Shown here: positions 33,541-45,850 of the stretch, one piece after another
Layout of the letters: the number at the start of each line of letters is the position of its first letter
Numbering within the stretch: the stretch's first letter is position 1
NCBI GenBank assembly: GCA_036245525.1
Contig: BTPG01000002.1
Span: 122,712,724 to 122,776,723, forward strand
From: Semisulcospira habei
Taxonomy: Eukaryota > Mollusca > Gastropoda > Semisulcospiridae
Direction of reading: 5' to 3'
DNA length: 64,000 nt
The notes under the pieces: generated by a model
What the model was told of the DNA's origin: nothing
The model's database searches: none
The model's input: the letters and a program-made list of their open reading frames with translations, nothing else
Translations under genes and position numbers: made by a program

Positions 33541-33890
33541 ACTGATGGTACAGTACACTTCACACTGAAAAAATACACAGCGCAATGTGAACACGCTTGG
33601 AAGTTCATGCAATGCTTTGTTTAAAATTGAACCCTATCTTGATAGCAGTAGCCAACTGCACAAAAGAGGAACTTATTTTGCTGCTGCCTAATTTGCAGTT
33701 TGTCTGCATATAGACATTTGCAGTTCGCTGCAAGGATTCTTAGCAGCTGGCATTAGCACTGACACTATATTGGGATTAAAATGAGAAAAAAAAAAAAAAC
33801 GGAGAAAGGTGACGCAGAGATGATTTATTAAATCAGTCAGTCAAGTGATCAAATGAATGAGATATGTTTTATGATGAACAGCTAGTTAAG

Positions 33891-33917
33891 GAGGGGGGAG
33901 GGGGGGGGGGGGGAGGA
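33891..33917. repeat. G-rich tract
   Basis: An interrupted poly-G run. Confidence 0.8.
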
Positions 33918-34216
33918 GGCACATACTTTATAATGTACACGTACTATTTCTTTCAGTGTTTCCATCACCCACTCATAACACCTTAATTTGGGCTCGATAA
34001 GTTCTCATGTTTTTGAGCGATTTACAAAATACATGTACTTGCTGCTGTTACATTATCTTCTTATTGGTTTTGACATTTCGCTGTAAGATTTACAGTCCCA
34101 TACTTTAAGCCTGTCCTGCCTAACGCACATGGAGGTTGACTGTATCATTGATATGTGTGTGTAGGTAGCGTTTTGTTTGAGGTGGCAGTAGTTTGGCCTC
34201 ACCTTTAAGTTTGGTG

Positions 34217-34530
34217 CCCCTGTGCATGTGGCCACCAGTACTATTTACAGAACTGATGGCTGCATGTGCAGGCTAGTTCACGGTATCACTTACCAATGTG
34301 AACTGGGCAGCCTATTGTTTGAAGTGATCAGTGGTGGCATCATCCGTGATGTATGTGTGCATTTGGCCACTGGTATTGTTTACAAAGGTGCTGTTTACAG
34401 AACTAGTGGCAGAATATGCATATTAGTTCTGTTATTGTTATCAAGTGTGGCCTTATCTCTAAGTTTTGGTGCCCCTGTGCATGCGGCCAACAGTACTTTT
34501 CACAGAACTGATGGCTGCATGTGCAGTGTG
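34217..34530. repeat. Direct repeat of about 55 bases, spaced about 252 bp
   Basis: The block from CCCCTGTGCATGTGGCCA to GATGGCTGCATGTGCAG occurs at about 34217-34274 and again at 34470-34526. A partial inverted copy lies at 35345-35393. Confidence 0.6.
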
Positions 34531-34669
34531 ATTAACTGTACTCATGAGATTTGTAGGTGGGCAGCTAAAATACAGGCAGTCAATACAAGCCACTTTCTTA
34601 ACCTCAAGTCTCTATATATAGGTTTTACAGTCCACTAATGCCCATCAGTATACAATTGTGCATGACTTT

Positions 34670-35690
34670 TGTGGGTGTTCTGCGGTTTTGTGTGTGTATG
34701 TGGGGTGGGGTTGAAAGAGGGGCAGTATGACACCTATTACCGTGTGTACAAAACCTACATTACAAACAAACATAAATAAATAATTTAAATAAATAGTTAT
34801 TTGGGTTTAACGCCGCACAGGTGACTACGGCCATCTCACGGCGGTTAAATAAATAAGATAAAGTAAGTCAAAGATACCTGGGACATATGAATGCTAAGTA
34901 AAGGATAGATTATGAACATGCACAGATGTACATTCTTTTGGTGGGTGTTCTGCGGTTTTGTTTGTGTAACTGGAGTGGGGTTGGGAGTGAGCGGTATGGC
35001 ACCTATTACCATGTATGTGTATAAGACATGACATTTATTCATCAAGTAAAACGTTACAAGGATTTTTGTGTGGTATGGCGACAGTAAAATACATCCTCAC
35101 TACTAGGGCATTCATCATGTCATACATTCGGTTGGCGATCATCCTGTATACAACACTAAAAGATAGATAAACACAATATTAAACACAACTCGGTCATATG
35201 TCACAAATCATGGATTCCATGGATGGTGATGTACTGAGGACAGCTTCTGGAAAGAAACTGCATCTGAATCGAGAGGTTCTGGCTTTCAAAGCACGGAACC
35301 GCCGGCCAGAGGGCAGAAGCTCGAAGAGATGATTGGCTGGGTGTGAGATCTGACAGAATAATACTGGTGGCCACATGCACAGGGGCACCATGGTGTGTGT
35401 TCTTATGCTGTATGCTGATGTGCTTGTACAAAACCTACATTACAAACAAACAAAATAAATAATTTAAATAAATAAGATAAAGTAAGTCTAAGGTACCTGG
35501 GACATATGCATGCTAGGTAAAGGATAGATTATGAACATACACAGATGTGCATGTCTTTTGGTAGGTGTTCTGCAGTTTTGTGTGTGTATTTGAGTAAGGG
35601 TTGGGAGCGGACGGTATGGCACCTATTACCATCTACCACCGTCCTGGGACCTATAAATATGCATGCTAAGTAAAGAATAGATTATGAACC
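34670..35690. repeat. Tandem direct repeat, period about 620 bp, two to three partial units
   Basis: Blocks beginning AAAACCTACATTACAAACAA recur at 34749 and 35428. GGGACATATG blocks recur at 34883 and 35502 (with a third, altered, at 35649), and GTTCTGCGGTTTTG blocks recur at 34679, 34941 and 35568. The first unit is longer because of a SINE fragment insertion. Confidence 0.6.
34793..34850 (-). repeat. SINE 3' tail fragment
   Basis: On the minus strand this reads CCGTGAGATGGCCGTAGTCA and then GGCGTTAAACCCAAATAACT, a tail seen on many mollusc SINEs. It is absent from the second direct-repeat unit. Confidence 0.65.
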
Positions 35691-36439
35691 TGCACAGATA
35701 TATGCATATTCCTCTCCTTGGTGGCCACCACTATACCACTAGTGATCATGTGCATTAAGGAATTCCTTCTGTCCATAATTAAAAGGATAAAATAATAATA
35801 AATATGTAAGTGAATACATACATGAATCAATAATAAATAAATAAATAAAACATGTAATATAATTGAGAGGGCTATCATCTGTATTGTGTCTCATGCAGTC
35901 CCGATAAAGCTTGATCATAAGAGTTCTTGTGAGTACTTGAGTGCGGATTGGTTGAATGGGTTGCAAAAACTAAAAATTTTATATTTAGGTGTTTAGCTGA
36001 ACATGGTGATTTAGATGGAAACGGTTCGGAGATGGATTTCACTCTGCCTGGCTTGTGCCATTCCTCTCCGCACTGTGGTTGATCTTCGGGGATGTGTTGA
36101 CAGACATGCTTTGAGTGCCATCAAATCTTTTCCCACTGGTTGCAGAATCATATGGAAATTGCTTACACCTGAGTATTAGGCGTATGACACGGAATCATGT
36201 TACCAGGAAATAAAAATGTGCTGCAGACTTGTAATGGAACTTGTCAACCATTTCGAGAGGTAAGCTCAAGGAAAAGTATGGTGAAGGACGGCGAAACACT
36301 AGAGCTTCTGGTTGTCGTCGCAGAAAATTCTGGCCTCACTCTTGAGACTGTTACCCTTTGAACACACATGTGTCACTCTGGCTGCTGAGATCATATGCAG
36401 GTTTGACTGTTGACTGCATTCTGTGGACTGTGGCAGATT

Positions 36440-36692
36440 TCAGTAACTGCATATGTGCTTAGGGCCCCCATCTGCTTAGTGTATCCTCGCAGAGGCTTGG
36501 ATCTATATGGATCTAAACAACCGAACGCTTACTCCTGTAATTTTTCACCCTCGGTTACCTGTCACATCATGTGGAACTCCAACAAAGAGGAACTGGACAA
36601 CAACTAGACGTCCCGCCATTTCTTCCCCTTCTCCCCCTGCCGTGAGATGGCCTTAGTCGCGTGCTTGGCGTTAAACCCAAATAACTAACTAT
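36440..36692 (+). repeat. SINE with GGCGTTAAACCCAAATAACTA tail
   Basis: The 3' part reads CCCCTGCCGTGAGATGGCC and then GGCGTTAAACCCAAATAACT. The 5' head is decayed. Confidence 0.6.
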
Positions 36693-36949
36693 TCCCCTTC
36701 TCCCACTGCTTCACCCTGACATTTGATTATTGAATATTTGTCATTTAGTTGCAGTCACTTTGTTTGCAGTATTACCTCTTACCAAACACCTTTTTGTGGT
36801 ACGCTTCAGGTGTTTCACACCCATCACACATTCCTCGAACAGAGGTACCTTAAAGCTACATCTTACCCTAAATTTTCACAAATTTCTGATGCTTTCAAAG
36901 TTCATGCTTTTTATTAAGTCCCTTCTATTTATAGAAGGGACTTTTTAGG

Positions 36950-37515
36950 ATGGGTCGCTGTGGGGCGAATTTAGTAGCATGTCCATGATGTCAAAGCCGG
37001 GCAGGCAGGCCTAAACCTCTGACAACTGAAGTAACAAGATAAATAATAATGCATAGCATTTATATGGCGCATTTCTCATATTTGTAATATAACTCAATGC
37101 GCAGAATGTAGCCGCGAACTGAACCCAACAAGCACGCTCACGTGGATCACACGCATTCACTCACACACTGTACGTAAACACAGAACATTCACGTTGTGCT
37201 AAGGGCAAGCTCAAGCGAGCTACACGGTATTTGGAAATCGTTTTGTATTTGAAATTTTATTAAGTTGGCTGAAACTGATACCAAAGTGGAGGGGGAGGAA
37301 GAGCCGGAGTACCCGGAGAAAGAACCCCCGACGGTCCGCCCGAATTAACGGTGACACTTACTAGAGGAGAAAAATCCGACGTCGGAACCCGGAATCGAAC
37401 CTCGCACCTTTAGCATTGGTGGCAGGCGCCTTAACCACTGCGCCACGGACCGCCCCGGACATTACGTCATGTCTAGTTACGCTAACCTCACTGGTACATT
37501 TGGCGCGAAACTGGA

Positions 37516-37594
<79 letters not shown>

Positions 37595-38445
37595 CACGAG
37601 AATCTCAGATACTGCTGTACGTACAAGCTTGAAACTTGGCGAAATACTTTATATAAGGGGTGGCTAAGAGAACCTCCGAGCATGTTGTAACTGGATGTCT
37701 TATTAAAGACATAAAAGACCGTTTCTAGAAGATCGATTGACCCAGATTAGAGTCCGTCATTTTTGTCATATTTATTTAAAATTTTGGATATAGCTAGTTT
37801 GGAGAAAGACATTGGATGAGTTCGTTAGCCAGCTTTGTACCTCTTCATCTTTCTGAATAATAATTAATTCATTTTTGCAAGTTTTGGATCCACTATATAG
37901 TCCCATCAAACAGTTAGCCATGAAAGAGGCTGTGTGCAACAAAACAGTCAGCCCTGGAAGAAGCTGCGTGCCTTTGTGTACGCGGCGTCGTGAGACTAGC
38001 GATGCCATGACGTTAAGCTTAGTGACGTCATTTTGCTGCGCGTGCTATTCTTCTTCAGAATTCCTCAGTGTCGCTACTCCAGCCCACAGAGCGCACAAAT
38101 GCCGGGAATCGCCGTGTGTCCGTCTTTATTTGTGTGTGCTGGCGTGTGTGTTGATCAGAGGTTTACTACATGTATTAATGACTTTTGTACGTTTGGCCAT
38201 CCGTAGAGGTTGGCTTAGCCTGAGAGGAGGGAAATTGATCAGAAGGATAAGCTTACAAATATGAACAACTGTGAATGTTCCTAAAAGAAAAACGCATGTT
38301 AGCTCCGAACAATACGGTACACTTTGGGATGAAATCCTCATCTTGTTCAATAGGAGATATTTCAACATCAGAATCAGATCGAAGACAAAAGCTAGGATAC
38401 CCTTGACCCCAGCGAGGACAGCTCTCATATAGAAGGGACTTTGTG
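36950..38445 (+). repeat. Dispersed repeat family R1, copy 1
   Basis: The 5' part (GAAGTAACAAGATAAA, ACGTCATGTCTAGTTACGC), a (GT)n tract at 37518-37591 and the 3' part ending TTTGGGATGAAATCCTCATC are shared with 49830-50900 (plus) and 57703-59080 (minus). ATAGAAGGGACTTT occurs near 36934 and again near 38429, perhaps flanking it. Confidence 0.6.
37030..37460 (-). repeat. tRNA-derived SINE
   Basis: Read on the minus strand, it has a tRNA-like head with an A box (TGGCGCAGTGGTTAAGG) and a B box (GGTTCGATTCC) near 37395-37450. A body with CTCTTCCTCCCCCTCC follows, then the end TATAAATGCTATGCATTATT. It interrupts a copy of the 37/49/57-kb repeat family. Confidence 0.8.
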
Positions 38446-39288
38446 GTTATGGTTCATCCCATCTTGTTGATTCTCTAATGATTTGAAGTAAAACAACCCG
38501 TGTTTACACAGTTTTAATTATTTACGAACTTTGTCCACAATGGTTATGTCACAGCCAAAACGTGAAGTTCATACAAAATAAAGTGAAAACAATGATGCTA
38601 CATGGTGTTGCTGTGTCTGAAAACTTATGTTGTGGTGTTACTTCTATAAATGACTGATGATTTTCACATAATTTGCATTTGATTCTTTGAGTCAAGAGTG
38701 TTTATGTGTGGGCTTCTCATGGACCAAAATAACGCATGCGCCCTTCTAAATTCTCTGGTAGCAAAATTCACAAAAAGAAAACATTTTTAAAATGTACCTT
38801 GTATTGCTTGAAGAAACTGGCAAAAGTATCACATATAATAATATTTTCCTTTGAATTTGATCCTGATCATTTTGTCCATTGTCACATCCGCCACAAGCCC
38901 GGGGCCAACTGACCCGTTTTAAGCTCGGATCAGGCATTTAGTATTCAGCTAACTAGCTTTTCTCATATTCTACAGTATGCTAGGGGTGTCTAAGATCACA
39001 TGCCGTAAGAGTAAAGTGACTCTATATTTCAGTTTTCAGCTGCATTGTCCCATTCTTGTCTTCACCTTTTGAGACAGGCTCGTATCATAAAAATATGACA
39101 CAATGTAAACCTGACACCGGCAACTGACCCTGCACATAATCTGAATCTTTTCACTCAAACCAGTTCTGGTTAATGTTCTGGTTCCCTCTATAGTAGAATG
39201 CATGAACGTTTCCCAGATTGCTTTCCTTGGTCGAGATTTTGTCACGTTCAGTCAGGAGAATTTAATTCGGCGCTGAAGGCCGCCAAAC
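38446..39288. other. No gene recognised
   Basis: AT-rich sequence with short chance ORFs only. Confidence 0.5.
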
Positions 39289-39294
39289 CTCAGA

Positions 39295-39612
39295 GTCTGA
39301 AATAGCTCAGGCGGTTAAGCGTCGGAGCAGGAGAGCGAAGGGAATCGCCGGGTCGTGGGTTCGAATCTCCGTCCCGGCCCCGGTAGCTGGACTCGCAAAC
39401 CAGGGGGAAAACTGAGACGGGCTTGTTCAATAGCGTGTCCGTTGAAAGGTCCCGTTAAATCAAAGTGGTACAGTTTGAGTGCGCCTGAGTTGATCAGTGT
39501 TCAGGTCGTATTCCATAGGCAATAGATTTCCCTGTCCCTCATAATCCGCCCGTCAGGGCCGTCCATTATCACTTCGGTGCCGTGGACATTAAACCCCGAA
39601 CTAACCAACAAC
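39295..39612 (+). repeat. tRNA-derived SINE
   Basis: The head has an A box (TAGCTCAGGCGGTTAAGCG) and a B box (GGTTCGAATCTCC). The body leads to the tail CGTGGACATTAAACCCCGAA and then CTAACCAACAA. It is about 320 bases and well preserved. Confidence 0.8.
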
Positions 39613-40535
39613 CGCCAAACCTCCTTTGAATATTGTTACTGTTTCTTGATTTTTAACGTCTCTCGCCGCCACAACGAGGTGATTGGAGACAGTCCTCCTT
39701 TGAAAGTGACAGACACCCTCTTTAGAGAACCAACACAATCAACCCGAAGCCGCGGCTGACGGAAATGTTCTCAGTGCCAAATAAACTTTTCCCCCCATTA
39801 AGTCGTATCAGATATATGTTACTTTACGCTCTGAGCTTAAATTATGTGAAATTCATAAGTGGAAGAGTACTGCGGGTGTAAGTGGAAATGGTGAATGTAT
39901 CGTCCGGTCATGGTATCACAGTACTGACTGTTACATTAGGACCCATTGACGAGGTGTGTGATATACGTTGGGCTCCGCATGTTCGGCCGTACAACTTTGT
40001 TGTGTATCATATTTGATACGCTGAGAAGTGTGCTATGGTAAGGTTACATGGGTGCGTGTCGATGGGTTACCATATGGTTGCCATCTGGAACTGAAATATG
40101 TGATTTTGTTTTCTTTTTCAGCTATGATGTTAATCAGTGGTCATGGCCCGAGTTGCTGCCTTGACTATGATGTACAAATTTATCACATCAGTCTCCCACT
40201 ACTAGTTTTGGAGAGAATTTAAAAAAAACCTAAATGACAATCTTTTATTTAAACATTTGCGTGTAGAACCAACTCGGATGTGGGCAGCCTCGGAACTGAT
40301 TTATTGCTTTTTCACTTGAGCAATGTATCCACTTACTGAAACCATAGTGGTGTGAACTGACCTTTACTAGACAATTAAGATCTCAACTTTTAATGCATTT
40401 CAGTTGAGACAGCCCGCATCAGACGATACGGCCGCTATGCTGCATGTCTTTATCATTGGGTTTGAGTACTGATTGCAGTGCAGTGGAGTGGTACAGCCGG
40501 GTAGCCGCCGCCACCCGAAAATTGAGGTACCATTA
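39613..40535. other. No gene recognised
   Basis: No family motif or repeat structure was recognised. Confidence 0.45.
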
Positions 40536-40540
40536 CGCGA

Positions 40541-40770
40541 AAATCAATTAATCAATCAATCAATAAACTTTATTGTTCCAAATACATGTTGCCACGAACA
40601 GGAAAATTTGTCTCGCTACCTCAGGTGCAACTCGCAATCACCCACACTCGCACAACAGTTTACAAACAACAAACGGACAATGGCTAGGGACGGGTGAAGC
40701 CCGTCGCCAAGGCGTCTCATGGCCGGCGCCAACGGCCCCAACCCGACCCATATGCTGAACCTCCCTGACA
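40541..40770 (-). repeat. LINE-like 3' end with (TTGA)n tail
   Basis: On the minus strand it reads GAACAATAAAGTTTATTGAT and ends in (TTGA)n, the short-repeat tail of RTE/CR1-like elements. Upstream ACCCGTCCCTAGCC is part of the 3' UTR. No ORF is left. Confidence 0.5.
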
Positions 40771-41322
40771 CAAAGCAGACTAAAGACTGACTACAGCCCT
40801 ATAATAGTATCTCTTACACACAAGATGTTTTTAAACTTTCTGCGGCCGCTTGACTGAGACTAGTTACACAAATGAAAAATACGCATAAAAGAAAAAAAAA
40901 AAAAAAAAAAGAAAAGAAGAAGACGAATTATACGGCTTTCACAGTTGCTACCTGGGGGCCCGTCACCATAAGAACAGCACCGGCTATTGGACAGTCGCTC
41001 CGGCATAAACACTGAGTCACCACCTGAACTAACTTAACTAGTATACAGGGCCGGACCTGGGAAAAGTCGATGGGGGGGGGGGGGTTACAGATTCAGTATA
41101 AAGCGAAGGCGCGAAGCGCCGAGCCTTCTAGGGGGGTCCGGGGGCATGCCCCCCCCGGAATTTTTTTTTTTCAAGGATGCAAAATGGTGCAATCTGGTGC
41201 AATCTGAGCCTTGAAAAAGCCATTTGTGATGGTCTGGGGACTTTGAGCTTTTTGAACAATCGAACTGACAAACTCTGGGGTACAAAAATTATCACCTGCC
41301 CCTCCCTTAAAAAAAACACCCA

Positions 41323-41364
<42 letters not shown>
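41323..41364. repeat. (CA)n microsatellite
   Basis: Perfect dinucleotide run near the left end of the hAT element. Confidence 0.9.
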
Positions 41365-41368
<4 letters not shown>

Positions 41369-41488
41369 TTTATTTATCAACAGAGATGTTTTGTATACTA
41401 TTATTATTCACTACTTTTCGTTGATCGTTAACGGTATAAAGCTTTACCTTGTAGTTTATGAACATCAGGGCCCTGCTTTTACTTCAGT

Positions 41489-41941
41489 TCAGTCTTGCTG
41501 CACTAGGTTCCTCGGCATTAGTACCATTTGTGAATTGTATCTTCTGGCAAAACAGTTCACTGCCTCTTTGAAGTCAATATCAACATCCCTGTGCACTTTC
41601 AGTAAAGCAAGTGCATTGAGTCTCTGTTGCCCCATTGTAGAGCGCAGGTAGTTTTTCAGGTTGCGCAACTGACTGTTTGAACGCTCACACTCGGCAGTAG
41701 TGACAGGCAGGGTGCAAAGGTTCTTTAGCATGATGAACAGGTTGGGATAAAAATCCCTGTCACAGTGTTTCAGTGCTTCTGATGCCGTGGATGGGATGAT
41801 AGCTGTCGCATTCTCAGCAGCACTTCGCCATTTGCAAACCCACCGTTGGTATTCTGCATCAAGGGTAGCGTTGTCTGGTAGGTCAGACTCCCACAACATT
41901 GCCAGTGTCTTCACCCCTTCTGGAACCTGCATGAAACCATC
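41489..41941 (-). CDS. hAT transposase exon 3, C-terminal dimerisation part
   Basis: It carries the conserved hAT family dimerisation block (PVTTAECERSNSQLRNLKNY, then GQQRLNALALL). It includes the third catalytic acidic residue expected in the ECERSNS region. It ends at a normal stop. Confidence 0.85.
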   Translation of the reverse strand, partial: DGFMQVPEGVKTLAMLWESDLPDNATLDAEYQRWVCKWRSAAENATAIIPSTASEALKHCDRDFYPNLFIMLKNLCTLPVTTAECERSNSQLRNLKNYLRSTMGQQRLNALALLKVHRDVDIDFKEAVNCFARRYNSQMVLMPRNLVQQD

Positions 41942-42434
41942 CTTACTTACTTACTTACGCCTGTCACCCCTACCCCGGGTATAGGCCGTCGACGAGAGAC
42001 CTCCAGCAACTCCTGTCCTGTGCTTCTCCTTCGATTCTACTCCAGGTGGTTCCCAGTCTCTTGATGTCTGCTTGGAGGTCTCGACGCCAGGAGTTTCTCG
42101 GCCTACCTCTTTTCCTCTTTCCCTGGGGGTTCCATGACAATGCCTGCCTAGTGATACTGGAAGCTGGCTTTCTCAGACTGTGACCGATCCATCCCCATCT
42201 TCTTCGCCCAATTTCATTCTCTGCTGTTATCTGCTCTGTTCTCTCCCAGAGTCTGACGTTGCTGATCTTCTCTGGCCAGTGGATTTTCAAAATTCTTCTA
42301 AGGCAACTGTTCATGAAGGTCTGTACTCTGTTGACTGTGGTTTTTGTCAATCTCCATGTCTCTGCTCCATATAGGAGAACTGCTTTTACATTGGAGTTGA
42401 AAATCCGGACTTTGGTGTGTTGTGACAGCTCTCC
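41942..42434 (-). mobile_element. 5'-truncated RTE-like LINE in hAT exon
   Basis: It encodes the last about 126 codons of the same LINE as 25071-28040 (SCLRRILKIHWPEK, RKRGRPRNSWRRDLQADIK) in one open frame, then a (GTAA)n tail. No clear target duplication is visible. Confidence 0.85.
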
Positions 42435-44358
42435 TGGTTGTCTATTAAAGTGCTTGGCACCAGACAGAGACCATCAACTGCTAGGTCAGCATTTTTGAAC
42501 CTCGAGTCCAATTCGGTTGACAGGTGTTCCAAGAAAGGAATGGCAATGCTAATCTTGAAATATTCTTCTGGAGTGGCCGCAGGTTGGTTGTCACGGAGAG
42601 TCTGGCGGGATGCTTGACGAGGAACAACAACATCAGTTGTCAAAGCATTTGCCATTTTGCTGACTTCACCAAACCAGGCAACGAACGCTGTGTCGACATC
42701 TCTTCTAATAGAAGACATGCAGTTACTGACCTCTTTGATTTCCCTGTAGGCATCGACAACATCTTTTGTTCTTTTCTGGAGCTTCACTGTCAAGGGTTTT
42801 AAGTAACGCAAACAATTGCGGACGACAACGAATGCAACGAGGAAAACACTGCTGCTCAAGGTGTGGAGAAAGCCAGTTGCCTTGGTCAATGTCTCACTGT
42901 CCCAATTGTCACTGTCTTCACACATTTGTCCCAAACAGTCGTGAACAACCAGGAAGAGAGATGTGTAAACCTCCAGTGCTTCATGTTTTTCTACCCATCT
43001 TGTTCTGCACAGATCAACAAGCTTTGTCTTTGTCGTGTCAGGCTGAGATGCTTCGATGGTATCTTCAAGTTTTCGTTGTCTCTTTGGAGAGTTTGAGAAA
43101 AACAGTGACAGTTCGCTCAGTGCTCCCATCATGTTCTTCACTGCAGGCAAGCCGCATGCTTTTACAATGCAGATACTCAAGCTATGGGAAGCACAGTGAA
43201 AGTACAGTGCTTTGTTGTTCCTTGCTTGAAAACGTGCCTGCACTCCTTTAAACTTTCCTGCCATGTTTGCGGCCCCGTCATAACCTTGTCCTCTAACATT
43301 GTTGAAATCAAGCCCCCACAAGCCCAGACACTCAACAATCTTGTTGTAAAGTGTTTCACCTGTGGTATCTCTGCACTGGACAAAAGCCAGGAACTCTTCA
43401 CGAACTTTCAGACTTCCATCGACGAATCTCAATATAATTGAAAGTTGTTCCCAGTTTGAGCTGTCTGTGACTTCGTCAGCAAGCACGGTAAACTGTTTTG
43501 CTGCAATAATTTCTGCAAGAATCTTGTTGCGGATCTGATCACCAAGAACCTCTATCAGTCTGTTTTGTGTACTTTTTGAAATGTATGTGGCCTTCTTATC
43601 GCATGTATCTAGATGTTTCCGGAGAGTTTCATCTCCTGCATTGATGCACAGATTCAAAAGGGCATTGAAATTGCTTCTGTTCTCACTCTGAAGAATGCCA
43701 TCATCACAGTTGCCCCTCAGAGCTAACCCCTGTCTTCCACACACTTCAACAATCCTGAAGAGGCTTGTCAGAACTTGTCGATTTGCAGCGATGTTTTCTG
43801 CATTTTTCTGATTGATTTCACTGGCGATGCTCTGCTCTGGTTTATCCATGATTGTCAAAAACTGCTCTCCATTTGCCATTGCATCTTTGTGGTATTGTAA
43901 TAACGAGTGCTTTTTGATCTGATCACAGGCTTTATTCCAGTTCTTGCATGGCGTCTTCACAAACTTGCCCAGGTTTTCAGTAGACTTTGCAAATAATAGG
44001 CAATACTTGCAGTAAGCCCCATCCTCGAAAGGAGAATACACAAGCCAGGAGTACTTTTGCAACCACTCATGCTGAAATTTTCGGTTCTTGTTGTTTATCA
44101 CTGTTGTTGGAAACTGAAAACCAGGTGATGGTCTCCAGTGTTGCCTTAGAAGATGCTCCTTGTCACGGCTTGACAGTGAAACGACTCGCGTGTGTTTCTT
44201 GAAAACTTCACCAAAATCGATATTTTTGTTGCTGGTGATCTGAGAGGAGAAATCTGAAGAGTCAGAAAGCAGGCTCACATCAGGCTGGTTGGTCATTGGC
44301 ATGGCAGAGGATTCAGAAAGCAGGCCCCCGGCAGGCTGATCAATGCTTGAGGAGGAGT
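42434..44358 (-). CDS. hAT transposase exon 3, N-terminal and catalytic part
   Basis: It begins at acceptor TATTTCAG with DSSSSIDQPAGGLLSES, which is partly repeated 20 residues later (QPDVSLLSDSSDFSS). The zinc finger and catalytic core are intact. Native coding sequence ends at about 42434 (PSTLIDNQ), where LINE sequence begins; reading on into the LINE soon meets a stop. Confidence 0.85.
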
Positions 44359-44423
44359 CTGAAATACAAATAAAAGTTGGGTCTATGAGAAGTCTGAAAT
44401 ACTAAAACGATTGTGTGTGTACC

Positions 44424-44527
<104 letters not shown>

Positions 44528-44689
44528 ACAATGAACAATGAACCTTTATTTTCCAACGGTAGAAGTTATTGGTAACAGGACCAGTTTTCAAACTTGCCGT
44601 TGCTACATCTACTACATAAGTGACATAGACATGTAAACATACACATACCACACACTGCTGCATGCACTGCTGCATTCGCTTACGCACGC

Positions 44690-44836
44690 ACGCACGCACC
44701 ACGCACATACACACACACATACCCACACACGCACTCAGGTACGCACGCATGCACATCACAACTCGCGCATGCACGCACGCACACACACACACTCATGTAC
44801 ACCGCAATTCAGTACGCATGCACACACGCACGAACA

Positions 44837-44877
<41 letters not shown>

Positions 44878-45077
44878 ACACACGCACGCACTCAGGCACA
44901 TACGCACAAAAACAAACACACGCTCTCGGACACGCACTCCAGACATTCCTACCCGCATACGCGTACGCACAAAAATATAAAATGAGTAAAAATACAAAGT
45001 AAAGCAATAAACAAAGAATCATTAAGTACATTAAAGTTCATACAGCAAGGGCAAATATGTATGCAGGTGCTATCTCC

Positions 45078-45108
<31 letters not shown>

Positions 45109-45150
45109 ACGCCGACACACACACACATACACACACACACAGCATGCACG

Positions 45151-45222
<72 letters not shown>

Positions 45223-45261
45223 CACACATACTGAGAGAGAGAGAGTGAGAGAGAGAGAGAG

Positions 45262-45316
<55 letters not shown>
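44690..45316. repeat. Compound (CA)n/(GA)n microsatellite cluster
   Basis: Alternating CA/CG-rich runs (44690-44900), a C run and (TC)n (45075-45108), (CA)n (45118-45222) and (GA)n (45233-45317). These create long spurious Thr-His, Cys-Val and Ser-Leu reading frames. Confidence 0.9.
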
Positions 45317-45322
<6 letters not shown>

Positions 45323-45597
45323 AACAAGATAATTACATTTAAAGCATATATATGTCTTCGTTTACACACTTCAGTCAAGCTTAGATATATATTTATGATC
45401 TGAAATAACAGCTTTTCTTTTTAGACCCCTCCCCCCAAATGATGGACAAAATCTTTGCTACCTTATGACTCGTAGAGTCTTCTTAGGCTAATGATAGCCA
45501 ATGGAACACACCAGTCATTTTGTTTAATATTAATTATTAAATTGAAACACTCAATCACGTATCAATTTCAGGTTGTATTTAATTTAATTTTTTTTTT

Positions 45598-45618
45598 TGA
45601 GAGGGGGGGGGGGGGGGG
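45598..45618. repeat. G tract
   Basis: Poly-G run just downstream of hAT exon 2 in transcription order. Confidence 0.85.
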
Positions 45619-45638
45619 CGGGGCAGTAAATTACTCAC

Positions 45639-45737
45639 CAACACTGCTTTTACTTGTTCCCATGTCACTGTTTCGAACTCCACTGCCAGTGGTCTCACTT
45701 TGGGTTGATTTTTGTCTCTTTCGAGGAACTGCATCAT
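45639..45737 (-). CDS. hAT transposase exon 2
   Basis: 99 bases, with acceptor AACGGCAG and donor GTGAGT. It encodes DAVPRKRQKSTQSETTGSGV and a further 12 residues. The PRKRQK stretch could be a nuclear import signal. Confidence 0.75.
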
Positions 45738-45757
45738 CTGCCGTTTAGAAAAACAAC

Positions 45758-45850
45758 TTTTATTATTATTATTATTATTATTATTAAAGGTTTTCTTATA
45801 TAGCGCTTACCTGTAAACAGCTCTAAGCGCTTTACAATTTACTCAACAAC
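45758..45850. repeat. Dispersed repeat with AGCGCTTTACA end
   Basis: (ATT)n followed by TATATAGCGCTTACC and CTCTAAGCGCTTTACAA, as at 7140 and 51605. Lies in hAT intron 1. Confidence 0.6.

Noticed and set aside
37380..37455. tRNA gene on the minus strand
   Set aside because: A and B boxes are present, but no full cloverleaf was recognised and the sequence continues into a SINE body and tail.
37361..37690. ORFs across the (GT)n tract
   Set aside because: Driven by simple repeat translation; the surrounding sequence is a SINE and the R1 repeat.
39300..39375. tRNA gene on the plus strand
   Set aside because: Same reason: a tRNA-derived SINE head.
42524..43441. Plus-strand ORFs opposite hAT exon 3
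   Set aside because: Antisense shadows of the transposase core.
44640..45380. Long ORFs of Thr-His, Cys-Val and Ser-Leu repeats on both strands
   Set aside because: They are translations of (CA)n and (GA)n microsatellites.
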